The position numbers were made by a program, and so were the translations under genes. 52,992 bases of DNA from Colwellia sp. D2M02 (GTDB lineage Bacteria; Pseudomonadota; Gammaproteobacteria; Enterobacterales; Alteromonadaceae): assembly GCF_018860755.1 (NCBI RefSeq), contig NZ_JAHKPW010000012.1:1-52992 (forward strand). The letters run 5' to 3'. The notes beneath the pieces were generated by a model. The model searched no databases. It was not told the DNA's origin and was given only the letters and a program-made list of their open reading frames with translations. This document shows positions 16,158 through 25,504 of the stretch, one piece after another; the stretch's first letter is position 1; each line of letters starts with the position of its first letter.

Positions 16158-17381
16158 ATGCATTTTTACGCCGCCAGACAGCCCATTTTAGATAAGCACA
16201 AAAAACTCTTTGCTTATGAGCTCCTTTTCCGAGACAGCTTAGATAACGTATTTCCCGATATTGATGGAGATGAAGCAACTAGTAAAATGATTGAAGCAAG
16301 TCAATTTACGATGGGGATCAGTGAGTTAACGGGTAATAAACCCGCCTTTATTAATTTTACACTAGAAACACTAAGTCAAGGGTATCCTGAGATGCTCACC
16401 ACTGAAGAAGTGGTAATAGAAATTCTTGAAACAGTAAAGCCAGGAAAAAGGTTACTGGCACTTTGTAAAGATCTTCACCAAAAGGGTTATACCCTTGCCT
16501 TAGATGATTACGAGCATCAAAGTGTCTGGGCGCATTTTTACCCATTCATCAGCATTATAAAAATTGATATACAACAAAGTGACTTAGCTGAAATAAAACA
16601 AGTTATCGGCGCTATTAGTGCTTTTCCACATATTAAGTTATTAGCGGAGAAAGTTGAAACTTACGAAGAGTATAACCAAATGCTCAACCTAGGTTTTGAG
16701 TATTTTCAGGGCTATTTTTTTGCAAAGCCTGAAATGATGAAAACAAAAAGCTTATCGCCCTCTCAAATGGCTATGGCTGAGTTACTATACGAAACATCAA
16801 AAACAGAGCTTGATTTAAACAACATTACCGGTGTATTTGAGCGTGATGTATCACTGTCTTATAAACTATTGCGTTACGCTAATTCAGCTATTTTTAGGCG
16901 TCGCAGTGAAATTTCAACAATAAAGCAAGCCTTAGTTATTTTAGGCTCTGCAGAGTTAAAACGCTTTATTGGCTTAATGTTTGCTGTAAATGCCAATCCA
17001 GATAAGCCGTCAGAGTTAATTAATCTTGCGATGACTCGCGCTAAATTTTGTGAGTTTGTAGCACAAGAGCTTCCTAGCAAGTTTGATGTATCTATTGCAT
17101 TTCTAACCGGTTTATTATCAATGATTGATGCCATTTTAGATGAAGAAATGTCAATTGTTTTAGAAAAGCTTCCGCTTTCGCAAGATATTAAAGAGCCTCT
17201 ACTGACCAAGGAAGGCTTAATGGCTGATGTCATTAAACTCGTAGCCTGTATTGAGCGCGCCAACTGGGATAATACTAATGATATTATTGAAAAATTAACT
17301 TTAGATAAAGACAAGGTAATTGAGCTATATAATCAATCACTAATTTGGGCTGATGAGCAAACCCAAGCAATTAGTGAGTAA
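16158..17381 (+). CDS. EAL/HDOD-domain signalling protein
   Basis: This cytoplasmic regulator has an N-terminal EAL-like domain (about 1-195) and a C-terminal HDOD domain (about 200-390), the YuxH/CdgJ architecture. The start ARQPILDKHKKLFAYELLFRD is characteristic. The EAL signature is replaced by ELL, although acidic residues such as LALDDYE and KIDIQ remain. Family members of this kind mostly lack c-di-GMP phosphodiesterase activity and act as protein-interaction switches, often affecting motility or attachment. The HDOD part includes VSLSYKLLRYANSAIFRR. No clear Shine-Dalgarno precedes the ATG. It is a single-gene unit with its own terminator. Confidence 0.88.
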   Translation: MHFYAARQPILDKHKKLFAYELLFRDSLDNVFPDIDGDEATSKMIEASQFTMGISELTGNKPAFINFTLETLSQGYPEMLTTEEVVIEILETVKPGKRLLALCKDLHQKGYTLALDDYEHQSVWAHFYPFISIIKIDIQQSDLAEIKQVIGAISAFPHIKLLAEKVETYEEYNQMLNLGFEYFQGYFFAKPEMMKTKSLSPSQMAMAELLYETSKTELDLNNITGVFERDVSLSYKLLRYANSAIFRRRSEISTIKQALVILGSAELKRFIGLMFAVNANPDKPSELINLAMTRAKFCEFVAQELPSKFDVSIAFLTGLLSMIDAILDEEMSIVLEKLPLSQDIKEPLLTKEGLMADVIKLVACIERANWDNTNDIIEKLTLDKDKVIELYNQSLIWADEQTQAISE

Positions 17382-17414
17382 CGTCACAGCTAATTAAATT
17401 ACGCAGTAACAATA

Positions 17415-17440
17415 AAAAGCCCAACAACAGTTGGGCTTTT
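17415..17440. terminator. Bidirectional terminator between EAL/HDOD gene and galE
   Basis: Perfect 11-bp arms AAAAGCCCAAC (17415-17425) and GTTGGGCTTTT (17430-17440) flank an AACA loop. The A/T flanks give a T tract on both strands, so it can end both convergent transcripts. Confidence 0.85.
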
Positions 17441-17515
17441 ACATTCATACCTTTGCATTAACACATTTACATGAATACAGTAACATGAGTACAGTAACTT
17501 TAATCAAACCATAAG

Positions 17516-18526
17516 CTAAAAGCCATTAGGGTTTTCAGACTGCCAACGCCATGTATCGGAAATCATCGCCGTTAAGTCCAGTTTGGCTTGCCAATTCAAT
17601 AATGTTGAGGCTAAGCTAGCATCAGCAAAAACTGTCGCTAAGTCCCCTGCTCTGCGCGGCACTACTTTATAGGGTATTTCTTGACCACTAATTTGTGCAA
17701 AGGTATTCACAATATCAAGTACTGAAGTGCCGTTACCTGTACCTAAGTTAATTGCCTGACATCCATTAATTTTGTCTAAGTTCAACAACGCTTTGACATG
17801 CCCTTGTGCTAAATCAACCACATGAATATAATCTCTAACGCCGGTGCCATCTTTAGTTGGATAATCGTCACCAAAAATTTGTAATTCAGGTAACCTACCT
17901 ACAGCAACTTGCGCTACATAAGGTAATAAATTATTCGGAATACCATTAGGGTTTTCACCAATTAACCCTGATGCATGAGCACCAATAGGATTAAAATAGC
18001 GTAAACAAGCAATAGACCAGTCGCTGTCACTTTTTGCCAAATCAAAAAGAATTTCTTCAACCATTAACTTGGTTTGCCCATAAGGATTGGTTGCAGAAGT
18101 TGACATGCTTTCATCAAGCGGTGAGGCATTATTACCATAAACCGTTGCTGACGAGCTAAAGACAAGGTTTTTCACCTTATGCTTAGCCATAACTTTCAAT
18201 AGCGTTAAGGTGCCTGCTACATTATTTTGATAATACGCTAATGGGATTTCACTCGACTCACCAACCGCTTTTAAACCGGCAAAATGAATAACGGCATCAA
18301 CTGTATATTGGGTAAATAATGCTTCCATGGCTTCTTCATCGCAAATATCCCCTTCAACAAAAGTCACAGACTTATCTGTAATTGCCGAAATTCTATCGAG
18401 TACTTTAGTTGATGAATTAGATAAATTATCAACAATAATAATATCTTGTGCTGTTTGCTGTTGCAGTAACTCAACAACGGTATGACTACCAATATAACCA
18501 GTACCACCGGTAATTAATAAACTCAT
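17516..18526 (-). CDS. galE: UDP-glucose 4-epimerase GalE
   Basis: This NAD-dependent epimerase interconverts UDP-glucose and UDP-galactose and supplies sugar nucleotides for lipopolysaccharide and exopolysaccharide. The Rossmann motif GGTGYIGSHT is at 7-16. The catalytic triad is visible as the serine loop SSSATVYG (124-131) and Y149/K153 in NPYGQTK. At 336 residues it equals E. coli GalE in length (338). AAGGGAATAAC precedes the ATG. No other gal gene is adjacent. An epimerase acting on N-acetylated sugars is possible, because the pocket residue that sets specificity cannot be judged by eye. Confidence 0.93.
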   Translation of the reverse strand: MSLLITGGTGYIGSHTVVELLQQQTAQDIIIVDNLSNSSTKVLDRISAITDKSVTFVEGDICDEEAMEALFTQYTVDAVIHFAGLKAVGESSEIPLAYYQNNVAGTLTLLKVMAKHKVKNLVFSSSATVYGNNASPLDESMSTSATNPYGQTKLMVEEILFDLAKSDSDWSIACLRYFNPIGAHASGLIGENPNGIPNNLLPYVAQVAVGRLPELQIFGDDYPTKDGTGVRDYIHVVDLAQGHVKALLNLDKINGCQAINLGTGNGTSVLDIVNTFAQISGQEIPYKVVPRRAGDLATVFADASLASTLLNWQAKLDLTAMISDTWRWQSENPNGF

Positions 18527-18617
18527 GTTATTCCCTTTTTCACTCTAGCTTATGAGCCGCTTTATAATGCACTTACCCTATTGTAAATCATAACGTGCTG
18601 TATTAATGCTATTTTGC

Positions 18618-18644
18618 GTTAAGTATTTATTATCAATACTTAAC
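18618..18644 (-). terminator. Hairpin after the sulfate operon
   Basis: A 10-bp inverted repeat, GTTAAGTATT (18618-18627) with AATACTTAAC (18635-18644), has a seven-base loop. It lies just after the DHH-gene stop on the minus strand and before galE. It lacks a T tract and is AT-rich, so termination is plausible but not certain. Confidence 0.4.
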
Positions 18645-18668
18645 TATTAGTAATGTTATTAATGTGAG

Positions 18669-19661
18669 TTACTGATAGTACTCAGCCACACTGGCAATAA
18701 AAGCTTCAAGTTGCGCTTCTGGTAACTCATTTACTCCTGCTGCTGCCGCTCTACCACCACCGGTAGGGAACTTAGCACAAACATCACCTGCGCCCTGCTT
18801 GTTATTTAAAGGCGCGCGTAAACTCACGGTGTAGCTCTTTTCATTGAGCGGATTTTCTGATGACGGCTTATTTAACGTTAACACCGCATGTGCACGTCCC
18901 GGTGATTGGTTCGCCAGCTCATTACCAAAAACACCACTGACCCGTCTTGCCCATGGCTCATCGTCAAGCAATACTGCTTTAACTGCAGGTTCATCAACAA
19001 TTACTTTAGCTGACTTAGCCTTGGCCATATCCGCTAAATAAGCATTTTTCAATTGTGAGAATACCGAGCCTTTTTCATTAATTAAATCAAAAGGATTGGG
19101 GTATTTTAGTAACGCTTTAAACAAATTAGCTGGATGAAAATGTAAATCATCGGTTGAGCTACCATAACCATTGTAGTTAATGTAAATCCCCAACTCATTT
19201 AACTGTAATTGCTCTTCATCACTTAACCCGTATTTTTTAGCTAAGGTACGAGCTGATGACTGCATATTATCGCCAAAAGCGGCTGCTATGGCCCAAAAAA
19301 CGTAGCGATTATCTAAGTACTGATTAACAATTAAGCTTGTACAAACATTGGCATCGGTATCAAAAAGCCCCGTAAACAGTGCTGCTTGTGGAATATCACC
19401 CGTTCGATGATGATCAGCATAAAACACTTCAACACCATCATTAAGCAAAGTGGTTAATGCATCAATATTTTTTTCTAACGAGATATCTAACACAGTCACA
19501 GAGCTTGCTTTATCTGCTTTAGAGACAGCACATACTTGTTTAAGTAAGCTAATATCGCGTTTAACACCTGTGATTAACTTTGACTCTTTCGGCTGCGCTA
19601 AACGTAACTGTAATAAAGCGATAATACCGTCTGCATCACCATTAAAAACATCATAATGCAT
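18669..19661 (-). CDS. DHH/DHHA1-family phosphoesterase, candidate PAP phosphatase
   Basis: This 330-residue protein has DHH-superfamily metal ligands in order: FNGDADGI (6-13), VLDIS (57-61) and YADHHRT (81-87). A C-terminal DHHA1-like substrate motif, PTGGGRAAAAG, lies near 298-308. Relatives such as NrnA hydrolyse short oligonucleotides and 3'-phosphoadenosine 5'-phosphate (PAP). It begins four bases after cysC, with its GGAAGG ribosome site inside the cysC end. Being the last gene of a sulfate-activation operon suggests it removes PAP, the by-product of PAPS use, in place of CysQ. The family call follows from the motifs; the PAP role is inferred from the neighbours. A nano-RNase or other phosphoesterase role remains possible. 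Confidence 0.8.
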   Translation of the reverse strand: MHYDVFNGDADGIIALLQLRLAQPKESKLITGVKRDISLLKQVCAVSKADKASSVTVLDISLEKNIDALTTLLNDGVEVFYADHHRTGDIPQAALFTGLFDTDANVCTSLIVNQYLDNRYVFWAIAAAFGDNMQSSARTLAKKYGLSDEEQLQLNELGIYINYNGYGSSTDDLHFHPANLFKALLKYPNPFDLINEKGSVFSQLKNAYLADMAKAKSAKVIVDEPAVKAVLLDDEPWARRVSGVFGNELANQSPGRAHAVLTLNKPSSENPLNEKSYTVSLRAPLNNKQGAGDVCAKFPTGGGRAAAAGVNELPEAQLEAFIASVAEYYQ

Positions 19662-19665
19662 CTAA

Positions 19666-20304
19666 TTAACCTTCCAATTGTTCTATACAGCTTGCAGGTA
19701 TAAAACCTTGCGCTATTAAATGGTTAACGATTTGCTGTGCACACTGCTCAATAGATTGTTCAGCCGTTTTTACGTGAATTTGTGGTGCTTGAGGTACATC
19801 ATAGCTTGAGTCGATACCAGTAAAGTCTTTAATTTCGCCAGCACGTGCTTTTTTATATAAACCTTTAGGATCACGTTGCTCACAGATACTTATAGGGGTA
19901 TCAATAAACACTTCAATAAACTCACCTGACGCTAACTTCTCTTTAGCTAGTGCTCTATCGCTGGCAAAAGGCGAAATAAATGCGGTTGAAACAATAAGTC
20001 CTGCATCAATAAATAACTTTGCAACTTCAGAAATACGACGAATATTTTCAATGCGCTCTTCATCGCTAAAACCTAAATCACCATTTAAACCATGACGAAC
20101 ATTATCACCGTCAAGTAAATAACTATGACAGCCCAGCTTAAACAATAATGCATCAACCGCATTCGCCACGGTCGACTTACCTGAGCCACTTAAACCTGTG
20201 TACCATAACAAACAGGGGGTTTGCTTTTTTAATGCTGCGCGTTGCTCTTTACTAATATGCTGTTCATGCCAAACGGTATTTTCTGTTTTCATTATCGGTC
20301 TCAT
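19666..20304 (-). CDS. cysC: Adenylyl-sulfate kinase CysC
   Basis: APS kinase phosphorylates adenosine 5'-phosphosulfate to PAPS, the second activation step of assimilatory sulfate reduction. The P-loop is GLSGSGKST (37-45). The family signature [12 protein letters not shown] follows at 63-74, then the substrate loop [12 protein letters not shown]. At about 208-212 residues the length is normal (E. coli 201). Two starts are possible, 20304 and the internal ATG at 20292 ([11 protein letters not shown]); the second matches E. coli CysC better. It lies downstream of the SLC13 permease and overlaps functionally with the DHH gene that follows after four bases. Confidence 0.94.
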   Translation of the reverse strand: MRPIMKTENTVWHEQHISKEQRAALKKQTPCLLWYTGLSGSGKSTVANAVDALLFKLGCHSYLLDGDNVRHGLNGDLGFSDEERIENIRRISEVAKLFIDAGLIVSTAFISPFASDRALAKEKLASGEFIEVFIDTPISICEQRDPKGLYKKARAGEIKDFTGIDSSYDVPQAPQIHVKTAEQSIEQCAQQIVNHLIAQGFIPASCIEQLEG

Positions 20305-20367
20305 TATTCTTTATGTTTCATTAAATTAGCGTTGAAAAATCGAAGGATTAAATAAGCTAATTTTTAC

Positions 20368-22095
20368 TTAAAATGGAAAAACAATTGGGATCATTAAAAT
20401 CACTGTAACGCTGTATATTATCGATATAGGTAAACCAAAGCGAATAAAATCACTTAGCTGATAATTGCCCGCGTTATACACCATTACATTGGTTTGATAA
20501 CCATACGGACTGATAAAACTGCCACTGGCTGCAAATGCTACCGCCATCACAAACGGCATAGGATCTACACCTAACCCCAACGCAATATTATAAGCAATAG
20601 GAAACGCCAGTGCTGCTGCTGCACTGTTAGTAATTAATTCGGTCATAACGAGTGTTAAAACAAAAATAACCACAAACGCTAAATAAACACTATGACCATG
20701 TAAAAAGCCTTCAATGTTATCGGCAAGCATGGTCGCGATGCCAGTATTTTCAATAGAGGTAGCTAAGGTTAACGCGCCTAGCACTATCATCCATATTTCT
20801 AAAGGAAAGCGACGCTTTATTTCGTCCACCGTTAATGCACCACTAAAAATAAGTACCGCTAAATAAACAAATAAACAGCTTAATAATGGCAAGGGCGTAA
20901 GCACTGACACTAAAATAGCACCAATGAAGCCCCAAACAGTAATATGATCACGCCAGCCACTGAGCATATTGTCGGCTTGGTGCCCTGATAAGATATAAAA
21001 GTTTTTCGATAAGTTAGTACGAGTTGAGAAATCTTGCCCAACCGCTAGCACAAGAAAGTCACCTGATTGCAAAACAATATCGCCTAACTTTCCTGACAAT
21101 GCACAACCTTCACGACGAACAGCGACAACCGCCGCATCGAAACGTGCTCTAAATCCTGCTTTTTTGAGCGTTTTACCTGCAATTGCCGAGTCAGCTTTAA
21201 CTAACACTTCGGTTAAGTTATCGCGCAGCAAGTCATCTTGCTCAGCATATAAGGTTAAACCATCAAACTGCTGTAACGTTAAAACTTTAGAAATATCACC
21301 ACTGAAAATCAGCTTATCGCGTGCTTGCACACTTTCATCGGGTGTCACTGGCGATATTAAACGCCCGGCACGAACAATTTCAACTAAAAACAGTGAGTCT
21401 AAGTTTCTCAAGCCATTCTCTTCAATGCTCTTACCAATTAAACTTGAAGAGCTAGATACCGCAGCTTCTAATAAGTATTGATTAGACTCATGTGTGTCTT
21501 GTTGCATTTCAGGCAAGCTAGGGCTACGAATAATAATAACCGTTAAACATAATACAAACGCGACCAAGCCAATTAAGGTGAAGTCAAAAAAGCCAAAACC
21601 AGCATAACCTTGCTTGATTAAAAGGCTGTTAACAATCAGGTTAGTTGATGTGCCAACTAAGGTTAACGTACCACCAAGAATGGCAGCAAAAGAAAGCGGT
21701 AATAATAATTTTCCGGGGTTAATCAGCTGATTATTTTTAATGGTGCTAATTAACGTCGCCACAACAGCGGTGTTACTCATTAATGCCGATGAAAGTGCAG
21801 TACCAACAAGTAGTCTTAATGTAGATTTAATTTTTGAGCCGTTAAATACGCGCGCAGACAAACGCCGTAATATACTAGTTCGCTCAAACGCAAAGGAGCA
21901 AATAACTAATAACACCAACGTTACTAAACCTGGGTTAACTGCATTGGCAAGAATATCGTCAACGCTTACAAAAGAGAGCGCTAAGCACAGTAATACCGTC
22001 ACAGAGAATACTCGCTCTGGTACTTGCTGATACTTTACTAAGCTGGCAAAGGTCGCGATAAATACCGCTATCATTAACCACTGCTCTATTGTCAT
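20368..22095 (-). CDS. SLC13-type anion permease with two RCK_C domains, probable sulfate transporter
   Basis: This 575-residue membrane protein is a sodium-coupled or ion-transporter superfamily permease. About five or six helices occupy 1-195, two TrkA-C (RCK_C) regulatory domains follow at about 205-285 and 290-370, and more helices run from about 385 to the end. Family motifs SNTAVVATLIS and LTLVGTSTNLIVNSLL are present in the first half, and ITNSAAAALAFPIAYNIA in the second. Its place between cysN and cysC strongly suggests sulfate uptake, since no CysPTWA or SulP gene is near. Substrate is inferred from context; other anions are possible. Confidence 0.87.
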   Translation of the reverse strand: MTIEQWLMIAVFIATFASLVKYQQVPERVFSVTVLLCLALSFVSVDDILANAVNPGLVTLVLLVICSFAFERTSILRRLSARVFNGSKIKSTLRLLVGTALSSALMSNTAVVATLISTIKNNQLINPGKLLLPLSFAAILGGTLTLVGTSTNLIVNSLLIKQGYAGFGFFDFTLIGLVAFVLCLTVIIIRSPSLPEMQQDTHESNQYLLEAAVSSSSSLIGKSIEENGLRNLDSLFLVEIVRAGRLISPVTPDESVQARDKLIFSGDISKVLTLQQFDGLTLYAEQDDLLRDNLTEVLVKADSAIAGKTLKKAGFRARFDAAVVAVRREGCALSGKLGDIVLQSGDFLVLAVGQDFSTRTNLSKNFYILSGHQADNMLSGWRDHITVWGFIGAILVSVLTPLPLLSCLFVYLAVLIFSGALTVDEIKRRFPLEIWMIVLGALTLATSIENTGIATMLADNIEGFLHGHSVYLAFVVIFVLTLVMTELITNSAAAALAFPIAYNIALGLGVDPMPFVMAVAFAASGSFISPYGYQTNVMVYNAGNYQLSDFIRFGLPISIIYSVTVILMIPIVFPF

Positions 22096-22189
22096 TAACT
22101 TGCCTTAAAAACTCAGGTGATATAAACAAAATAATCTAGCAACCTTACCCTAAAGTGAAGTCACTAGATTATTAACGTATCTATATTAA

Positions 22190-22211
22190 GTAACGATTAA
22201 CTAATCGTTAC
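22190..22211 (-). other. Hairpin just downstream of cysN
   Basis: GTAACGATTA (22190-22199) and TAATCGTTAC (22202-22211) form a nearly perfect inverted repeat, 9 bases after the cysN stop on the minus strand. There is no strong T tract. It could lower transcription into the permease/cysC part or mark an mRNA 3' end. Confidence 0.45.
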
Positions 22212-22219
22212 TACGATAC

Positions 22220-23620
22220 TTACTTAGTAATGTCGCGCGCACCCCAATGTGGGAAATGTTTGCGTACTAAAGTATTAAACTCTAATTCAAATTCGCTATA
22301 TTCGTGCACTGTATCGTCAATCGCATGATTAATCATACCAGCACCAACGGTTACGTTGGTTAACCTATCAATAATAATAAAAGCACCTGTACCTTTATTG
22401 TCTTGATAAGCATCAAAATGTAAGGTTTCACTTACTTCAAAATTAACCGAGCCAATTTCATTCACCGCAAGCTGCGCTGCATCAAGTTTTTCCATGGTGT
22501 TCACATCAAACTTGTGAACAATGCTTTGCGCATGACCTGTGGTCATTTTGCTACCATGTTTAATGAAGTATTCACGACCTGGTTCAAGTTCGTTTTCATG
22601 CATCCAAACAACCGTTGCATTTAGCTCTTTAGCTGAGTTTGGTAAACAATCTTTTTTAACAATAATTTCGCCGCGACTGATATCAATTTCATCGTCTAAT
22701 GTTAGGGTAATTGCCATCCCCTTATCAGCACGTTCAATATTGCCATCAAAAGTGACAATTTCTTTTACCGTACTTTCTTTACCTGACGGTAATGCCACAA
22801 TAGTATCGCCAACTAATACGTGACCTGAAGCAATAGTGCCAGCAAAACCACGGAAGTCTAAGTTAGGACGATTTACATATTGCACCTGTAAACGAAACTG
22901 TGTGTATTCATTTTTGTCTCTAACATCAATGGTATTTAATAGCTTCATTAATGTTGCGCCCGGATACCAAGGCATGTTTTCGCTTTCTTCTACCACGTTA
23001 TCGCCATTAAGCGCTGACATAGGAACAAAACGTACATCTGAGAAATTTAATGATTCTGCAAATTCACGATATTCTTTCTTAATTTCTTGATAACGGTCTT
23101 GTGAATAATCCACTAAGTCCATTTTGTTAACCGCAACAACAATGTGTTTAAGGCCAAGTAAAGAACAAATAAATGAATGACGACGTGTTTGTACTTGTAC
23201 GCCATAACGCGCATCAATCAAGATAATCGCTAAATCACACGTTGAAGCACCTGTTGCCATGTTACGCGTATATTGCTCATGACCAGGAGTGTCCGCAATA
23301 ATAAATTTACGTTTATCAGTAGAGAAATAACGATAAGCAACATCAATGGTAATACCTTGCTCACGCTCTGACTGTAAACCATCAACTAAAAGTGCTAAAT
23401 CAACGGTTTCGCCTGTGGTACCCGATTTTTTCGAGTCCTTTTCAATAGCCGCTAGTTGATCTTCAAAGATCATTTTCGAGTCATGAAGTAAGCGACCGAT
23501 TAAAGTACTTTTACCGTCATCAACGCTACCACAAGTTAAAAAGCGTACTAGCTCTTTATTTTCATGTTGCTGTAAGTAAGCTTGAATATCTTCTTCGATT
23601 AAGTCTGATTGGTGACTCAT
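22220..23620 (-). CDS. cysN: Sulfate adenylyltransferase subunit CysN (GTPase)
   Basis: CysN is the GTPase subunit that drives ATP sulfurylase (CysDN), forming APS from sulfate and ATP. GTP-binding motifs are complete: G1 GSVDDGKST (31-39), G3 DTPGHEQ (110-116) and G4 NKMD (165-168), followed by EF-Tu-like beta-barrel domains. At 466 residues it is a stand-alone CysN (E. coli 475), not a CysNC fusion, which agrees with the separate cysC downstream. GAAGGAAAAAAC precedes the ATG. It follows cysD by 128 bases. Confidence 0.95.
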   Translation of the reverse strand: MSHQSDLIEEDIQAYLQQHENKELVRFLTCGSVDDGKSTLIGRLLHDSKMIFEDQLAAIEKDSKKSGTTGETVDLALLVDGLQSEREQGITIDVAYRYFSTDKRKFIIADTPGHEQYTRNMATGASTCDLAIILIDARYGVQVQTRRHSFICSLLGLKHIVVAVNKMDLVDYSQDRYQEIKKEYREFAESLNFSDVRFVPMSALNGDNVVEESENMPWYPGATLMKLLNTIDVRDKNEYTQFRLQVQYVNRPNLDFRGFAGTIASGHVLVGDTIVALPSGKESTVKEIVTFDGNIERADKGMAITLTLDDEIDISRGEIIVKKDCLPNSAKELNATVVWMHENELEPGREYFIKHGSKMTTGHAQSIVHKFDVNTMEKLDAAQLAVNEIGSVNFEVSETLHFDAYQDNKGTGAFIIIDRLTNVTVGAGMINHAIDDTVHEYSEFELEFNTLVRKHFPHWGARDITK

Positions 23621-23748
23621 TGTTTTTTCCTTCGCTAATTACGCGATTATCTCAATATAAATACTTTGCTCATCACAGATACATCAATGGTATCAATAAA
23701 TCACGAGCAAAATTTCATTGTTATTATGTAACGTCAGTCAACAGTTGG

Positions 23749-24648
23749 TTAGAAATAACCTTCCATTTTCTTCTTCTCCATTGAACCTGCCGAGTCATGA
23801 TCAATTACCCGACCTTGGCGCTCAGATGTTTTCGTTAATAACATTTCTTGAATAATTTCAGGCAACGTTTTTGCTGTCGACTCAACCGCACCCGTTAACG
23901 GATAACAGCCTAAGGTTCTAAAGCGTACGTCTTTCATTTGAACTTCTTCATCTTCACCAATTGGCATACGATCATCATCAACCATAATTAAGGTGCCGTC
24001 ACGTTCAACAACCGGACGTTTTTCTGATAAATACAAAGGAACAATTGGAATACTTTCTAAATAAATGTACTGCCAGATATCAAGCTCAGTCCAGTTAGAT
24101 AATGGGAATACACGAATACTCTCACCTTTATTAACTTTACCGTTGTAAATATTCCATAACTCTGGACGTTGGCTTTTTGGATCCCAACGGTGGTTATCAT
24201 CACGGAATGAATAAACACGCTCTTTAGCACGAGATTTTTCTTCATCGCGACGTGCGCCACCAAATGCAGCATCAAAACCATATTTGTTTAGTGCTTGCTT
24301 CAAACCTTGGGTTTTCATAACATCGGTATGTGTAGCACTACCGTGAGTGAATGGTCCCATCCCCATGGCAATGCCTTCTGGGTTTTTATGTACTAATAAT
24401 TCAAAGCCGTAGTCTTTCGCCATTTGATCACGAAAGGCAATCATTTCTTTAAACTTCCAGTCTGTGTCAACATGAAGCAATGGGAATGGGATCTTACCTG
24501 GGGCAAAAGCTTTACGGGCAAGGTGTAATAAAACAGCAGAATCTTTACCAACCGAATACAACATAACAGGGTTATCAAACTCTGCAGCAACTTCACGGAA
24601 AATATGAATAGACTCAGCTTCTAGCTTTTTTAAATGGGTTAAATTCAT
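23749..24648 (-). CDS. cysD: Sulfate adenylyltransferase subunit CysD
   Basis: CysD is the catalytic subunit of ATP sulfurylase and carries the PAPS-reductase-like ATP-pyrophosphatase fold. The PP-loop [13 protein letters not shown] lies at 31-43, and family segments RREEK-like [13 protein letters not shown] and [15 protein letters not shown] are clear. The length of 299 residues matches E. coli CysD (302). It is the first gene of the minus-strand operon cysD-cysN-permease-cysC-DHH. The Shine-Dalgarno is weak, and a CysB-like sequence lies about 85-100 bases upstream, so sulfur-starvation control is likely. Confidence 0.95.
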   Translation of the reverse strand: MNLTHLKKLEAESIHIFREVAAEFDNPVMLYSVGKDSAVLLHLARKAFAPGKIPFPLLHVDTDWKFKEMIAFRDQMAKDYGFELLVHKNPEGIAMGMGPFTHGSATHTDVMKTQGLKQALNKYGFDAAFGGARRDEEKSRAKERVYSFRDDNHRWDPKSQRPELWNIYNGKVNKGESIRVFPLSNWTELDIWQYIYLESIPIVPLYLSEKRPVVERDGTLIMVDDDRMPIGEDEEVQMKDVRFRTLGCYPLTGAVESTAKTLPEIIQEMLLTKTSERQGRVIDHDSAGSMEKKKMEGYF

Positions 24649-24730
24649 TTGCTAATACAAACTATGGTTAAAAATTTATGATGAGATAATGCCACACTGT
24701 CGCAACAGTTTCCATATAATAAACAGCTTC

Positions 24731-24750
24731 AATATAACCAAATGGAATAT
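24731..24750 (-). promoter_or_regulatory. Possible CysB site upstream of cysD
   Basis: On the minus strand this reads ATATTCCATTTGGTTATATT. It resembles CysB-activated sites before sulfur genes in enteric bacteria, which share TTCCnTTTGGTTAT-like sequence. It lies 83 bases before the cysD ATG. An additional inverted repeat ACTGT-N4-ACAGT sits at 24696-24709. The assignment rests on memory of the motif and on context. Confidence 0.4.
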
Positions 24751-24797
24751 AAAAATAACAGTAGCGCTGTTTTTGTTTTAATCTATTACGCAAATAA

Positions 24798-24820
24798 AAA
24801 ACCAGCATAATGCTGGTTTT
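24798..24820. terminator. Terminator after the ComEA-like gene
   Basis: AAAACCAGCA (24798-24807) pairs with TGCTGGTTTT (24811-24820) around a three-base loop. On the minus strand the hairpin is followed by a run of T residues, suited to end the ComEA-like transcript. The symmetric flanks allow some function in the other direction too. Confidence 0.75.
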
Positions 24821-24889
24821 AAAAAGCGCCCATAAACATTTATATTTGTTCTATTATAGGCTCACGTTTATTCTGGATATACTAGGAAA

Positions 24890-25237
24890 TTAGACTTTCA
24901 AGCGTGATTTATTATCAGCTATCACCTTAGCGCCAATTCCCTTCACATTAAGTAAATCATCTACAGACTTAAACTTACCAGTCTGCTTTCTATAAGTAAT
25001 AATAGCTTGGGCTTTTTTCTGCCCAACCCCTTTGAGCGTAGTTAACTGTTCTAAAGTCGACTTGTTCAACGATACTACCTGAATTTTATGCTCAGCCCCC
25101 TTAGCTTGAGTGGCAGCACTACTCGTTAATTGTTTTTGTGGTGTTTCGGTTAATGATTGAGCGTAGCTATAATGAGTAGCGAAAGAAACAGCCGCTGTGA
25201 ATGTAATCGCGAGTAAAGCTTTTAATGAAGTATTCAT
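24890..25237 (-). CDS. ComEA-like helix-hairpin-helix protein
   Basis: This 115-residue exported protein has a signal peptide (LLAITFTAAVSFATHYSYA, cleavage near residue 26) and a C-terminal pair of helix-hairpin-helix motifs (about 57-115): LTTLKGVGQKKAQAIITYR and LLNVKGIGAKVIADN. The domain matches ComEA, the periplasmic DNA-binding protein used in natural transformation. Many gammaproteobacteria carry such short soluble versions. AAGGAATTAAAG precedes the ATG. It is a single gene; no other competence gene is adjacent. It probably binds double-stranded DNA in the periplasm. Confidence 0.88.
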   Translation of the reverse strand: MNTSLKALLAITFTAAVSFATHYSYAQSLTETPQKQLTSSAATQAKGAEHKIQVVSLNKSTLEQLTTLKGVGQKKAQAIITYRKQTGKFKSVDDLLNVKGIGAKVIADNKSRLKV

Positions 25238-25418
25238 CTTTAATTCCTTCTAAAGTATTTGAATTCATTTGATTTAAATAGAGAAGTTGGTTAATTCAAC
25301 AAAAAATCATACGTTTTTAATGATTAAAAAACCTTACTAAAAATCAAATGCACTACTAAGGTTTAGTGCTGATAATTAATTTTGTCAAATAACGTCGACG
25401 GCCTAAATCACATCAAAT

Positions 25419-25437
25419 AATAATGATTACCGTTTGT
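25419..25437 (+). promoter_or_regulatory. Degenerate Fur/Mur-like box before the dead transporter locus
   Basis: AATAATGATTACCGTTTGT agrees with 12 of 19 positions of the Fur consensus. The left arm (ATAATGAT) is intact and the right arm decayed. It lies about 70 bases before the remnant described at 25505-25963, which is where a metal-uptake promoter would be. The site is probably a relic. Confidence 0.4.
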
Positions 25438-25454
25438 ACTGAAGTTATATTTAT

Positions 25455-25470
25455 TTAATGCTAGCATTAA
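25455..25470. repeat. Perfect 16-bp palindrome
   Basis: TTAATGCTAGCATTAA is a perfect palindrome 35 bases upstream of the pseudogene ATG. It could be an operator left from the metal-transporter promoter, but I cannot assign a regulator. Confidence 0.6.
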
Positions 25471-25504
25471 TTGAACTACCACAACTTATTGCCATCAACT
25501 ACTT

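Noticed and set aside
15951..16163. Minus-strand open frame of 70 codons between putP and the EAL/HDOD gene
   Set aside because: It lies in the AT-rich promoter spacer, has no recognisable family or ribosome site, and overlaps the EAL/HDOD start.
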